Counted from the stretch's first letter, positions 42,661 to 52,314 are shown. The stretch: 64,000 bases of DNA from Olivibacter oleidegradans (GCF_042432805.1 NZ_JBHLWO010000002.1:2728001-2792000); one strand, 5' to 3'. The notes: generated by a model not told the origin, from the sequence alone. Numbers and translations: made by a program.

Positions 42661-43515
42661 TTAGGCTGTTGCCCGTTCGGATTTCTCGCGGTACTGCACA
42701 GGAGACATTCCTTCCCTACTTTTAAAGAAACGGCTGAATGTTTGGACGTCCTCATAGCCGAGCTCGTAGGCAATTTCCTTTATCGATCGATTCGAATAAT
42801 TAATCTGTCGTCTGGCATGGATCATGATACGATCATGAATAATATTGAGTGGACTACGGTTGGAAACAATGGAAAATAGGTTTGATAGTGTTTTGGGAGA
42901 TTTGTTAAGCCTGGAGGCATAATAGGCAACGTCATGGTGCTCAGCAAAATGCCTTTCAACCAGATAGTTGAACTCCCGGACAATGTCGCTCTGATTTTTC
43001 TCCAGCTTATGAAAGTTTGTGGAATGGGTCAAAATGCGAGCGGATAAGATAAGCATACGTTTAAGGATGGCCTGCAGCATGTCCTGCTGTAATAGGTCGC
43101 TTTTACGGATTTCCGAAGAGAACATTTCCCAGGAGATTTCAAAATCCCTCAAGTTTCTTTCATCGACAGAGACGATGGGAACACCCGAAGCGCCGAAGAA
43201 AAGAAATCCCTTGCTACCCACCTCATTATCATGGTTTACTATACAGTAAAACGGCTGATTGAACCGTACCATTCGCGCAGATTCCAAGTCAATGGCATCA
43301 ATCTTGTGAAATTCGGTAAGGAAAATAATCTGATGCTTTTTCAGTTGGTAGGGGATTCGGTCGATGGTAAGGTTCATAACCTCACCCGTGTTCCAGATAA
43401 AGGTCATATCCGTTTCCTTTACATCGAAAACGAGATTAATGTTTTCTTTATCCAGCTCATGCACGCCGATGCATTCGTTCGTATTATTGACAAAAAGCAT
43501 ACTTTTTCTTTTCAA
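42661..43515 (-). CDS. AraC-family transcriptional regulator
   Basis: 284 residues. The N-terminal half is a sensing domain with cupin-like strands (LTEFHKIDAI, FNQPFYCIVNH). The C-terminal ~100 residues hold both helix-turn-helices of AraC: VAYYASRLNKSPKTLSNLFS and SIKEIAYELGYEDVQTFSRF followed by FKSREGMSPVQYREK. Probably controls the flavin-type oxidase gene downstream or the GH95 gene behind it. No effector is known. Confidence 0.9.
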   Translation of the reverse strand: MKRKSMLFVNNTNECIGVHELDKENINLVFDVKETDMTFIWNTGEVMNLTIDRIPYQLKKHQIIFLTEFHKIDAIDLESARMVRFNQPFYCIVNHDNEVGSKGFLFFGASGVPIVSVDERNLRDFEISWEMFSSEIRKSDLLQQDMLQAILKRMLILSARILTHSTNFHKLEKNQSDIVREFNYLVERHFAEHHDVAYYASRLNKSPKTLSNLFSIVSNRSPLNIIHDRIMIHARRQINYSNRSIKEIAYELGYEDVQTFSRFFKSREGMSPVQYREKSERATA

Positions 43516-43632
43516 AGATATAACGATATCCCAAAGTCACAAACTCGGAATCAACTTTTAAACGGATACTATGAGGTATGGTATCGATTGGTGACACGAC
43601 ATACTGATGAGCAATGATTATCTTCTATTATT

Positions 43633-45966
43633 TTAGGAACGTACACTACTAACTATTTCGTTGATCTCGCCGTTTACTTTTACTTTTACGCGTGTAGGAT
43701 TCGGTGAAGTAATGTGGTAATGAGTTACCTTTCCGTCTTTCCACTCGAAGTCTACCGTAAAGTTGCCACGGGCCTTTAGACCCCTTATTTCCCCGCTTCC
43801 TTTCCATGCATCGGGAAGGGCCGGCAGTAAGTCAATTATTCCGTTATGGCTTTGCAGCAACATCTCTGCGATTGCGGCAGTGCCACCGAAATTACCATCG
43901 ATCTGCATGGGAGGGCCTGCTGTAAACAAACTCGGATAGGTGCCGCCGCCTGCACCGTAGTTGACGTGCGTTTCCCGGGTAAGTGTCAGTAATTGCTTGA
44001 ACAATTTATAAGCCCGGTTACCATCCAACAGGCGAGCCCAGAAAATCTGTTTATAAGCAATGGCCCAGCTTGGACCATCATCTCCCCGTACATTAAGCGA
44101 CTTTTTTGCAGCTTCGGCCAATTCAGGAGTTTTATAAGGCGAGATGAGATCGGCCGGGAATACGCCATATAGGTGGGAAATATGCCGGTGCTGCGAGTCA
44201 ACTTCCTTGTATTCTTCCAGCCATTCCAATATCCGTCCGTCCGAGCCGATCCGGCCGGAGGGGGCCAAGTGTTTTAACTTATTCCGTAGGGTATCTTGGA
44301 AGGCGGGATCGATGCCAAACAGTTCCGCAGCGGTCAGCACATGCGTAAACAGTTCGCGCGTAATCTGATTATCGATCGTTGGCCCCATGCAGACATTGGC
44401 ATGGTTGCCGTTTGGAAGATAAAACGCATTCTCGGGCGATACCGAGGGGCCGGTTACTAACCAACCCGATTTTGGATCTTCCATGAGCGCACTATTGTAA
44501 AATTGAGCAGACCCCTTGAGAACGGGATAGATGCGACGCAGGTACGCTGTATCCTTGGTAAAAGCATAGTGTTCCCAAAGATTATTGCATAACCACCCCG
44601 ATCCCGCATTAGCCACTCCCCAGGAGGCGCTCTCGCCGGGCTCCGTGTATCCCCAAATATTGGTAATAACATGCGCCACCCATCCGTCTGCCGCATAGTA
44701 GGCTTTAGCGGTTCGGGGTCCGGGCTCCACCAGTTTAGCTACCAATTCAACCAAGGGCAAATCAAGTTCACTTAGGTTGGCGGGGCCGAGATGCCAGTGG
44801 TTCATCTGCACATTGACGTCGAGGTGGTAGTCACCATTCCAGGGTGTTTGTATCTGGTTGGCCCAAAGTCCCTGCAAATTGGGCGGCAACAACCCGACCC
44901 GCGTACTGCTAATACTCAGGTAGCGTCCGAATTGAAAAAATAAGGCCGCCATTTGCGGATCGGCATCGGCGTTTTCGGCAAACCGGGCTAACCGCTGGTC
45001 GGTAGGCAGTCCATCGGTAGTGGGTTCTCCTATCCGGATATCCAATCGGTTGAAAAGCTTTTGGTAGTTCGTGGTATGCTGCTGCAATTGCAAGTCATAG
45101 GTTTTGTGCATCGCCTCGGAAAGTGTATGCGAGGAAGCAGTCAAGTAATCAACGTTGTTGAAATCTGTTGCTGTGGTCAGATAGATTTCGGCAGCGTCGG
45201 CTTGCCGGATAATCAGTGCATTTTCCGTCACTTCTATGTTGCCACCCGTTGTCTTTGCTTGTATGCGTGTAATAAACCGCATGCCTTGTCCATCCACCCC
45301 ATCGTCCAACTGTCCCACCAATTGAAGTTCATTGCGTACCGTTTGGGCAGTTGCCCGCTCGGGCCGGTCGATTGTGATACGGACGTTGATTTTCCCTGAT
45401 CGGTCGGCTCGAAGCCTGATTACACCTACGTCATCGCCAAAGCTGGTAAAATACTCCCGTGAATACTGTGTGCCTGCCAGGGAAAATGCCGTAGCCGAGC
45501 GTGCGTCATTTAGGTCAAGCTGGCGCCGGTAATCAATCGGTTCATTCGTTGCCGGTTCTCCGTAGTCGTATGCTAGGTGCAAGGTGCCCATCGTTTGAAA
45601 ACATCCCCACTGCTTCCCGCCGGACCCAGGCCCCCGGCAGATAAAATGAGCATCTACCAGCTTCTGTGCCTCATCATTTTTCCCTTCGCGCAATAGTTTC
45701 CGTATTTGGGAAAGGTAGTTATTTGCTTCGTAATTATTGGCATCTTGCAGGCTACCGGACCATAGCGTGATATCATTCAATACAATGGTTTCTTCGCGTA
45801 TTCCACCATCGGGCATCATGCCGATCTTTCCATTACCCAACGGAATGGCTTCTTCCCATTGCTGAGCCGGTTGGGTATACCATACTGTGAGTGGCTCCGC
45901 GTCGCACCGGATGGAAAAAAAAATAAGACAGAAGGCTAAGTTTAAGAAAATACGAAAACACAACAT
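43633..45966 (-). CDS. Glycoside hydrolase family 95 (alpha-L-fucosidase type)
   Basis: 777 residues with a signal peptide ending CDAEP. The GH95 pattern is clear: WYTQPAQQWEEAIPLGNGKIG at the N-terminal beta-super-sandwich (kept here in pieces: QWEEAIPLGNGKIGMM), VLNDITLWSG, then the (alpha/alpha)6 barrel with DVNVQMNHWHLGPANL, MGPTIDNQITRELF and MQIDGNFGGTAAIAEML. These hold the conserved Asn/Glu/Asp residues of the inverting mechanism. It removes fucose (or galactose) from glycans in the periplasm. There is no SusC/D pair in view, so it is not part of a complete polysaccharide locus here. Confidence 0.92.
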   Translation of the reverse strand: MLCFRIFLNLAFCLIFFSIRCDAEPLTVWYTQPAQQWEEAIPLGNGKIGMMPDGGIREETIVLNDITLWSGSLQDANNYEANNYLSQIRKLLREGKNDEAQKLVDAHFICRGPGSGGKQWGCFQTMGTLHLAYDYGEPATNEPIDYRRQLDLNDARSATAFSLAGTQYSREYFTSFGDDVGVIRLRADRSGKINVRITIDRPERATAQTVRNELQLVGQLDDGVDGQGMRFITRIQAKTTGGNIEVTENALIIRQADAAEIYLTTATDFNNVDYLTASSHTLSEAMHKTYDLQLQQHTTNYQKLFNRLDIRIGEPTTDGLPTDQRLARFAENADADPQMAALFFQFGRYLSISSTRVGLLPPNLQGLWANQIQTPWNGDYHLDVNVQMNHWHLGPANLSELDLPLVELVAKLVEPGPRTAKAYYAADGWVAHVITNIWGYTEPGESASWGVANAGSGWLCNNLWEHYAFTKDTAYLRRIYPVLKGSAQFYNSALMEDPKSGWLVTGPSVSPENAFYLPNGNHANVCMGPTIDNQITRELFTHVLTAAELFGIDPAFQDTLRNKLKHLAPSGRIGSDGRILEWLEEYKEVDSQHRHISHLYGVFPADLISPYKTPELAEAAKKSLNVRGDDGPSWAIAYKQIFWARLLDGNRAYKLFKQLLTLTRETHVNYGAGGGTYPSLFTAGPPMQIDGNFGGTAAIAEMLLQSHNGIIDLLPALPDAWKGSGEIRGLKARGNFTVDFEWKDGKVTHYHITSPNPTRVKVKVNGEINEIVSSVRS

Positions 45967-46290
45967 AGTACTAGGGAATAATTGTAATATCTTTCATTCG
46001 ATACAAGAAAACATTCTGTTTTTTTATGCACACCCCGATCCTCTGAAATGACCTCGGCCATGGGTTAAATTTAATTTTTGGATTATCGTTTACTATTGGT
46101 TCTAACCACTGAAGGAAATGAACGAACAAAAGTAGCAGGCTTCGTGCGCTCAACAAATGGATGATTCTGTGAAAAACATGGATAATATTACCATTAATTG
46201 AGTACGGCAATTGCCCATCATCATATTTACATCTTGGACTTAATGGCTTGGTCGCTGATGCTCATACATGCGGTACTTTAGTGTCAAATG
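45967..46290. other. Intergenic, 324 bases, no gene
   Basis: Presumably the promoter region of GH95. A short inverted-looking GGTTCTAACC sits near 46099. Nothing else is recognised. Confidence 0.4.
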
Positions 46291-47100
46291 CTAATTAGCA
46301 ATCGAATCCTTATTAATAGGAAGTGCGGTAACAACCCCCGCTTCCAATATTTGCAGTTGGTGCTCAATACCGAGAATACGGAAAGCTTCTGTTAAGCTTG
46401 AGGTATTTTCGGTATAGTGTGACCATCCTTCTGCATGCAAAGGAATCAAAGTTGCCTGCGGAAATATATGGGCGGTATCGATTGCATCATTGGTACCCAT
46501 GGTAACATTGAAAGGACCGCGCGGTCTCGCTGCTCCGGCAAAAATGAAAATATACCTAGGATTGATATGCTGTCCGAGCTTTTCGATTTCGTTGTAGTAA
46601 ACGGTGTCACCGGTGATGTACAGCTCAAAGTCATTGTCGCCACTGACTGACAGATGAAAACCGATCACATCCCCCGTAATTGATTCGATACCCGCAGGGC
46701 CATGACGTGCCGGTGTCGCCGTGATCTTAATCCTATCACCGTTGGGCGCGTCGTACATGCGATACTCACCCGGATCAAGACCGATTGCCGTTCCTTTCAA
46801 CCGCTCAGCGCCTACTTTGGTCGTTAGCGTAGTCTGTACTTCTTTCAAAAAATTCCGCCCGCTTCCATCTAGGTTATCGAAATGCTGGTCGTGACTTAAA
46901 AGAACGATATCTATGGGAGTCTCCGGAAAAGCAGCGGGGCCGGAATATTTCTTTTCACTCATCCGCTCGTTCAGGACGAATTCCGTGCCTGCAGGATCAA
47001 GCGTTGGATCGGTCATTAACCGCAAACCACCTATTTCCAGCACTACCGTAGGACCTCCCAGGTAAGTTGCTTCCAGCGGGGCAGTCGATATTTTTTTCAT
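46291..47100 (-). CDS. MBL-fold metallo-hydrolase (UlaG-like)
   Basis: 269 residues. Metal-binding motif SHDQHFDN (the HxxxHxD form), the strand TPARHGPAG, the ITGDTVYY acid and a late HAEGWSHYTE histidine give the complete metallo-beta-lactamase fold of the lactonase/phosphodiesterase-like branch. It is cytoplasmic (no signal peptide). It lies just before the DUF417 scrap and GAPDH on the same strand, so it was possibly inserted with them as a stress-response set. The substrate is unknown. Confidence 0.87.
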   Translation of the reverse strand: MKKISTAPLEATYLGGPTVVLEIGGLRLMTDPTLDPAGTEFVLNERMSEKKYSGPAAFPETPIDIVLLSHDQHFDNLDGSGRNFLKEVQTTLTTKVGAERLKGTAIGLDPGEYRMYDAPNGDRIKITATPARHGPAGIESITGDVIGFHLSVSGDNDFELYITGDTVYYNEIEKLGQHINPRYIFIFAGAARPRGPFNVTMGTNDAIDTAHIFPQATLIPLHAEGWSHYTENTSSLTEAFRILGIEHQLQILEAGVVTALPINKDSIAN

Positions 47101-47108
47101 TTTTCTGT

Positions 47109-47246
47109 TTAATGTTTATTTTGATTTATAAAATTTAAGCGCTTCGCACTATCAGAAGCAACAACCAGTCCCGCAGCCATCATGACCACGTCCTTCAGCA
47201 CAAGACGCCCTGCGCCAGATAAAACATGAAAGAAGGGCTTCCAGGA
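47109..47246 (-). pseudogene. 3' fragment of a DUF417 (YkgB-like) membrane protein gene
   Basis: The frame reads PSWKPFFHVLSGAGRLVLKD followed by VVMMAAGLVVASDSAKRL, the conserved C-terminus of DUF417 proteins (GAGR, KD, DSAKRL). The N-terminal ~130 residues are missing and the fragment begins exactly at the end of the GAPDH gene, which points to a deletion joint. Confidence 0.65.
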
Positions 47247-47257
47247 TGGTTCAGTAT

Positions 47258-48241
47258 TTAAATAGACTGTATCTGCCTGATCATCTGACTGGTAAAACCC
47301 CACTCATTATCGTACCAAGCCATCACCTTAACGAGATCACCATCAACCACGCGCGTCATCTCCAGGTCAATGGTGGCTGCAAACGGACTTTTGATAATGT
47401 CTGTGGAGACAAGAGGTTCGGATGTAACGGCCACTACCTGATTATATCTTTCGGTTTCGGACTCTTCGGTAAGAATCCTGTTGATCTCCTCCACATCGGT
47501 AGCCCGCGCTGCAATAAAAGTAATGTCTGATATGGAACCGACCGGAACGGGAACCCTTACGGCAATCCCATCAAATTTACCTGCATATTGAGGTAAAGCC
47601 TTCGTAGTCGCGATTGCTGCTCCGGTTGCAGCTGGTGCGAGGTTAATCCCTGCAGCCCTACCCATCCGCGGCTCCCGTTTGGAAGGTGCATCAACCAGCG
47701 CCTGCGAAGCGGTATAACCGTGTGTTGTATTCAAGATCGCCTTTTTTATGCCAAGTCGCCGCCCCAGGATTTCAATTACCGGACTTATGCTGTTAGTCGT
47801 ACAGCTGGCACACGAAAATACAGACACCTTCCCATCTTCCGTATTCACTCCGTGCACAACGGTAGGTGTATCTTTAGTCGGACCCGAAATTACTACGTAG
47901 CTCGCACCTGCGGTCAGATGCTTTTGAGCATCCGCATTGTTCGTAAAGATCCCGGTACTTTCAATTACCACATCTGCCTGTACAGCCTTCCAGGGCAATT
48001 GCTCAATGTCCCGGATACTGTGGTAAGCTATGGCCTTGCCGTCGACTAATATGTTATTACCTTCAACGCGTACCTCTTTATCGTATTTCCCGTAATTGCT
48101 GTCATATTTGAGCAAGTATGCCGCATTATCAATACTCATCAAGTCATTTATGGCAACTATCTCCAGATCCGCAGTTTCAGCGGCTATCTTAAGTGCGGCA
48201 CGTCCTATACGCCCGAATCCGTTTATTGCTATTCTTTTCAT
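47258..48241 (-). CDS. gap: Glyceraldehyde-3-phosphate dehydrogenase, phosphorylating
   Basis: 327 residues. The NAD-binding start is INGFGRIGRAALK; the catalytic cysteine is C147 in ASCTTNS, the general base is the histidine in NTTHGYTASQ, and the end WYDNEWGF is typical. It catalyses glyceraldehyde-3-phosphate plus phosphate and NAD to 1,3-bisphosphoglycerate. Its location among stress and accessory genes rather than a glycolytic operon suggests a second, possibly oxidant-tolerant copy, which is inference. It ends directly against a DUF417 remnant. Confidence 0.93.
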   Translation of the reverse strand: MKRIAINGFGRIGRAALKIAAETADLEIVAINDLMSIDNAAYLLKYDSNYGKYDKEVRVEGNNILVDGKAIAYHSIRDIEQLPWKAVQADVVIESTGIFTNNADAQKHLTAGASYVVISGPTKDTPTVVHGVNTEDGKVSVFSCASCTTNSISPVIEILGRRLGIKKAILNTTHGYTASQALVDAPSKREPRMGRAAGINLAPAATGAAIATTKALPQYAGKFDGIAVRVPVPVGSISDITFIAARATDVEEINRILTEESETERYNQVVAVTSEPLVSTDIIKSPFAATIDLEMTRVVDGDLVKVMAWYDNEWGFTSQMIRQIQSI

Positions 48242-48513
48242 ACTATATTTTTGTATTTTGTTTTATTTTAACTCAAAGTTGCAGCATAAAGAAAGATTGT
48301 TGTTAGGCATCAATTCCCGTCGTGTTGGCAATATTTCCTTCTAATTAAAATCTGTTTTTGTTCCTGATCTCCTCCGGTATTCATCTCCGTCAGTGCCACT
48401 AGATTTATATAATGATTATACCAACAGCTCATCAAATCATTCGTACCGTTCTCTTATCACTGTTTATATTGTCTTATCTGTTCGCTAAGTTCATCTATAT
48501 TCCAATTAAAAAG
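48242..48513. other. Divergent intergenic region, GAPDH side
   Basis: Part of the ~400-bp region between GAPDH and the isochorismatase-fold gene. AT-rich, no gene or clear promoter seen; see the palindrome at 48514. Confidence 0.4.
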
Positions 48514-48529
48514 ATTGACATTTGTCAAT
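48514..48529. promoter_or_regulatory. Operator-like palindrome
   Basis: Perfect seven-base arms ATTGACA/TGTCAAT with a two-base centre, in the divergent region between GAPDH and the isochorismatase-fold gene. The ~400-bp region holds no gene. It is likely bound by a dimeric regulator. Confidence 0.45.
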
Positions 48530-48638
48530 ACTTTTTTTTAGCAAAAGTCATCGTTGAGCGGGTAAAGAACGAGGCAAATTTGTGTCATTAAACGACCGTC
48601 TGGTTGGTAATGGGATTAACTATTTAAAACAAAACATT

Positions 48639-49214
48639 ATGCACACAAAAGCTTTTAATCCGGAGAATTCAGCGATATTGTTAATTGATCATCAGGTGGG
48701 GACAATGGGCTGGACTCATTCACATGACATCAATCTTGTTAAACAAAACGCCATAAAATTAGCTAAGATTGCTGCTGCACTTAATCTTCCGGTTGTATTG
48801 ACATCTAGTATGGAAGAAAATGTTCAGGGTCCGCTGATTTCAGAACTTGAGGAAATTTTACCTGAGGCATTCGCAGCGCGTATAAGGCGACCGGGCATTG
48901 TCAATGCGATGCATCACGATGGCTTCAACAAAGCAGTGAAAGCACTTGGCCGCAAAAAACTGTTTGTAGCAGGTGTAACGACAGAAATCTGTGTTACGTT
49001 TCCTGTTTTGCAAATGCTTGATGAAGGGTACGAAGTTCAGGTCTCTGCCGATGCTTCGGCGTCATACACAAAATATGGGGACGAATTGGCATTAGCACGC
49101 ATGCGCTCGGCAGGAGCTATCATTACAACCGTTGATCAGATTATTTCAGAATTGGCAATTGACTGGACGAGTCCCAATGGTCAGAAACTGATGGGTATTC
49201 TAAACTATCATTAG
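48639..49214 (+). CDS. Isochorismatase-fold cysteine hydrolase (YcaC-like)
   Basis: 191 residues from the ATG at 48639, chosen over an upstream in-frame start because NSAILLIDHQVGTMGW starts the domain. Catalytic D17 (LLIDHQ) and C118 (VTTEICVTF) are present; the lysine of other family members is replaced by the arginine-rich segment RIRRPGIVNAM, as in YcaC-type hydrolases. Substrate unknown, probably an amide or reactive nitrogen compound. First of a co-directional set of four small stress enzymes. Confidence 0.87.
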   Translation: MHTKAFNPENSAILLIDHQVGTMGWTHSHDINLVKQNAIKLAKIAAALNLPVVLTSSMEENVQGPLISELEEILPEAFAARIRRPGIVNAMHHDGFNKAVKALGRKKLFVAGVTTEICVTFPVLQMLDEGYEVQVSADASASYTKYGDELALARMRSAGAIITTVDQIISELAIDWTSPNGQKLMGILNYH

Positions 49215-49278
49215 ATTCAGCCCCAACGGTAACCCACATAAATCATCGCATTTTTCAATCTCTTAAATTGAAAATGCT

Positions 49279-49306
49279 ATCAATTTTTTAGATGGGAAAA
49301 ATTGAT
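49279..49306 (+). terminator. Hairpin after the isochorismatase-fold gene
   Basis: Arms ATCAATTTTT/AAAAATTGAT with an eight-base loop, 65 bp after the stop. It is AT-only in the stem, so the terminator call is moderate. Confidence 0.45.
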
Positions 49307-49401
49307 AACTCTTCGGGAAAGGGCGCCTAACATCTCCTTTTATATAATGGTCAACTTTGTGCTATCAAATTAGATAAACAAAATCAAAAATTAAAAAAAT
49401 T

Positions 49402-49947
49402 ATGGCACGTATTATAATGGTAGACCCAGCAGAAGCTACCGGAAAAACAAAAGAACTGCTAGATGTTGTAAAAGCTAAAATGGGTATGGTTCCTAATATG
49501 ATGAGAACGATGGCGAATTCTCCCGCAGTGCTTAGCGGTTATCTTGGATTTAGCAGTGGGCTTAGCACCTCAACTTTAGGTGGTAAATTGGGTGAACTTA
49601 TCGCGTTGACGGTAGCCAACGGAAACGGATGTAATTATTGTAATTCAGCTCACAGTTTTGTTGCCGGGAAAATGGGCATCAAAGATCAGGATGTTGCGGA
49701 TGCGCGACATGCCTCCTCTACAGATCTAAAAATAAATGCCGCTTTAACTTTCAGCAAGGAGATTTTAAACAGCCGGGGTGCGGTCTCTGAGGAAGCATTA
49801 AGTAGTGTTAGAGCAGCAGGCTATAATGATCAGGAAATAGTTGAAATATTGGCGCAAGTTTCATTGAGCATTTTCACCAATTATGTCAATATTCTTGCGG
49901 ATACGGACATAGATTTTCCTAAACAGCCACCCATTGAAAAGAAATAA
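49402..49947 (+). CDS. AhpD-like carboxymuconolactone decarboxylase family protein
   Basis: 181 residues. The redox motif CNYCNSAHSF (Cys-x-x-Cys and His) lies in the helical AhpD core, with GKLGELIALTVANGNG before it. These proteins are disulfide peroxidases or reductants for peroxiredoxins. The gene precedes the alpha/beta-hydrolase gene by 21 bp and probably shares its transcript. Confidence 0.88.
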   Translation: MARIIMVDPAEATGKTKELLDVVKAKMGMVPNMMRTMANSPAVLSGYLGFSSGLSTSTLGGKLGELIALTVANGNGCNYCNSAHSFVAGKMGIKDQDVADARHASSTDLKINAALTFSKEILNSRGAVSEEALSSVRAAGYNDQEIVEILAQVSLSIFTNYVNILADTDIDFPKQPPIEKK

Positions 49948-49968
49948 TAACCACTAAAAATTTAAACG

Positions 49969-50838
49969 ATGAAAACAACTTTCAAAACCGAAAATATTAA
50001 TGGAGTAGATATTTTTTACAGAGAGGCAGGAGATAAAAGTAAACCGACATTGGTATTACTTCACGGATATCCTACATCATCACATATGTACCGCAATCTT
50101 ATCCAGTCCTTATCCGACAAATACCATTTGATTGCTCCGGATTACCCAGGTTATGGTAGAAGTGAGCAGCCACCGATGGCAGAGTTTGAATATACCTTTG
50201 ACAATTTTGCGAGAATAATTACAGCTCTTTTAAAAAAGCTTGAAATTCAAAAGTATAGTCTATATCTGATGGACTATGGTGCACCAATAGGTTTTAGAAT
50301 TGCCAGTGCAAGCCCTGAAAAAATAGACACACTGATTGTACAGAACGGGTGCGCGTATGAGGAAGGATTGGAAGCGTTCTGGGATCCAATCAAAGCTTAC
50401 TGGGCCGATAAGAACAACAAAGAGGCAGAAAACACGTTAAAAGGTTTTCATGATCTGAACGGCTTAAAATGGCAATATACACATAACGTTCCTGATCAAA
50501 GCGTAATCTCGCCGGACAATTGGGAAATTGATTTAAGACATCTTGAAAGACCGGAAAATGGTGCGATACAGCTTGCTTTATTTTATGACTATCAAAACAA
50601 TGTACCATTGTACCCTAGTTGGCAACAATATTTCAGAGATCATCAACCGGAGATGCTGATTGTTTATGGGAAAGACGACTATATTTTTCCCGGCGCTGGA
50701 GCTGAAGCCTTCAAAAAAGATGTTAAGAAACTCGAATTTCATTTGTTTGACACCGGGCACTTTGCTTTAGAGTCGCATGGCGAGGAGATTTCGGCTATCA
50801 TAGATGATTTTCTTGAGCGAAAAGTTCTTGCGAGTTAA
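49969..50838 (+). CDS. Alpha/beta hydrolase, haloalkane dehalogenase/epoxide hydrolase-like
   Basis: 289 residues. Oxyanion segment LLHGYPTSSHMYRNL, nucleophile elbow LMDYGAPIGFR (aspartate nucleophile), acid in VYGKDDYIFP and histidine in DTGHFALESHG. An aspartate nucleophile marks dehalogenases and epoxide hydrolases rather than esterases. Cytoplasmic. It is translated right after the AhpD-like gene, suggesting joint detoxification of reactive organic compounds. Confidence 0.87.
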   Translation: MKTTFKTENINGVDIFYREAGDKSKPTLVLLHGYPTSSHMYRNLIQSLSDKYHLIAPDYPGYGRSEQPPMAEFEYTFDNFARIITALLKKLEIQKYSLYLMDYGAPIGFRIASASPEKIDTLIVQNGCAYEEGLEAFWDPIKAYWADKNNKEAENTLKGFHDLNGLKWQYTHNVPDQSVISPDNWEIDLRHLERPENGAIQLALFYDYQNNVPLYPSWQQYFRDHQPEMLIVYGKDDYIFPGAGAEAFKKDVKKLEFHLFDTGHFALESHGEEISAIIDDFLERKVLAS

Positions 50839-50875
50839 TCTTTAATTGCTTTTGTGTGTTGCTTAAGAATATAAT

Positions 50876-50908
50876 TTCCCATTCACTGACGTTCAAGGTG
50901 AATGGGAA
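50876..50908 (+). terminator. Hairpin between alpha/beta hydrolase and DUF1348 genes
   Basis: An eleven-base perfect stem TTCCCATTCAC/GTGAATGGGAA around an 11-base loop, 38 bp after the stop. No T-run follows, so it may be an mRNA stabiliser rather than a terminator. Confidence 0.5.
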
Positions 50909-50979
50909 TTAAGATTGGGGATTTCAATATCCGAAAATAGTACCGTTATTCTAATAACTAGCTCTAAAAACACTAAATC

Positions 50980-51390
50980 ATGGAACAAAGACATCCTTTA
51001 CCTCCGTTTACCTTGGAAACAGCACTTCAGAAGGTTCAATTGGCAGAAGATGCATGGAACTCTAAAAACCCGGAAAAAGTTGCGCAGGCCTATACATTGG
51101 ATAGCGAATGGAGAAATCGATCAACTTTTATAAATGGCAGGCAGGAGATTATCGAATTTTTAACCGAAAAGTGGAAAAGAGAACTTGACTATAAATTAAA
51201 GAAAACGCTGTGGGCATTCACTGATAACCGGATCGCCGTTCGTTATGAGTATGAATTTCATAATGCCGAGGGCCAGTGGTTCAGAGCATACGGCAATGAA
51301 AACTGGGAATTTGATGAGAATGGATTCATGCAAAAAAGATTTGCAAGTGTGAATGACCTTCCGATAGATGCATCGGAAAGAAGGCTGTAA
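50980..51390 (+). CDS. DUF1348 (NTF2-like) protein
   Basis: 136 residues. The NTF2-like fold of DUF1348 is recognisable: PPFTLETALQKVQLAEDAWN, YTLDSEWRNRSTF, FLTEKWKRELDY, RIAVRYEYEF and GNENWEFDENG. Small ligand-binding protein, function unknown; it often sits with hydrolases and regulators in stress clusters, as it does here. Confidence 0.9.
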   Translation: MEQRHPLPPFTLETALQKVQLAEDAWNSKNPEKVAQAYTLDSEWRNRSTFINGRQEIIEFLTEKWKRELDYKLKKTLWAFTDNRIAVRYEYEFHNAEGQWFRAYGNENWEFDENGFMQKRFASVNDLPIDASERRL

Positions 51391-51479
51391 GACACCGGTT
51401 AACTTGTATTTTGAAAAGCGGAATTTTTTATTATTTTTGGTATGCATGCTATTTGTACGATACCAAAAATTAATGAAGA

Positions 51480-52058
51480 ATGTACGACCCGCTTTTTGAT
51501 TATATCGAACGATACAGCGATGCTCAACTTCTACCTTTTGATAGGGACCGTATTGCCAGTATCATGAAACCTAAAAAACTCCGTCGTAAACAGCTGTTCC
51601 TCGAAGAGGGAAGTATATGTGCATATACGGGCTTTATTCTTAAAGGGGCTGTGCGCCAATTTAGCATATCGGAAAACGGTATGGAATGCATTAACCAACT
51701 ATGTATTGAAAACTGGTGGATCACAGATCGCGAAAGCTTTATACATCGTATTCCGTCAACATATTATATTGAGGCATGGGAGGATACAGACCTACTTGTC
51801 TTTCGGAGGTCGGATCTTGATTTACTTCTGGAAATACCCGCGATTCAACGTATGTTCTGGAAAATGAGCGAAAATAATCACATCGCATTTCAAAAAAGGT
51901 TGGACGCAGCAATAAGCTTAAACGCTTTGCAACGTTACGAAAGATTCTTACGGTGTTATCCGGAAATCGTCCAGCGATTTCCTCTTCATCACATTGCATC
52001 ATATTTAGGAGTAGTGAAAGAAACTTTAAGTAGAGTAAGAAAACCAAGTAAAATGTAA
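51480..52058 (+). CDS. Crp/Fnr-family transcriptional regulator
   Basis: 192 residues. An N-terminal cyclic-nucleotide-binding-like barrel (RKQLFLEEGSICAYTGFILK, GAVRQFSISENG) and a C-terminal winged helix (FPLHHIASYLGVVKETLSRVR). The canonical arginine of the cAMP pocket is not obvious, so the ligand is unknown; such Bacteroidota proteins sense varied signals. It follows the DUF1348 gene by 89 bp and may control the hydrolase cluster. Confidence 0.9.
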   Translation: MYDPLFDYIERYSDAQLLPFDRDRIASIMKPKKLRRKQLFLEEGSICAYTGFILKGAVRQFSISENGMECINQLCIENWWITDRESFIHRIPSTYYIEAWEDTDLLVFRRSDLDLLLEIPAIQRMFWKMSENNHIAFQKRLDAAISLNALQRYERFLRCYPEIVQRFPLHHIASYLGVVKETLSRVRKPSKM

Positions 52059-52061
52059 GGC

Positions 52062-52314
52062 GAAAACAGCAGTTCTATCTCCTCCACCTCAAGCCATCCA
52101 GGTCAATATCCAGATCGTACGTATATACACTAAAATCCGGGAACTGTTAGTGGCCCATAAGGATGTATTTTTGAGGGTAGAACAGGTAGAAGAACAGATG
52201 ATAAAACAGGACCAAAAAATCGAGGTGCTTTTCAGTTATCTTAGTAAGTTTATTGAAAAAGAAGAAAAGCCGAGAAAAAAAGTTGGATACGAGATCGGAA
52301 AGAATAAAATCTAA
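52062..52314 (+). pseudogene. C-terminal fragment of an ORF6N-domain gene
   Basis: The frame PPPQAIQVNIQIVRIYTKIR followed by ELLVAHKDVFLRVEQVEEQM and the tail EKPRKKVGYEIGKNKI is the last third of Bacteroidota ORF6N (KilA-N/Rha-type) proteins, which are phage or mobile-element DNA-binding factors. The N-terminal domain is missing. Confidence 0.6.

Noticed and set aside
45971..46210. 79-codon minus-strand frame upstream of GH95
   Set aside because: Unrelated to known leader or regulator proteins; likely chance in the promoter region.
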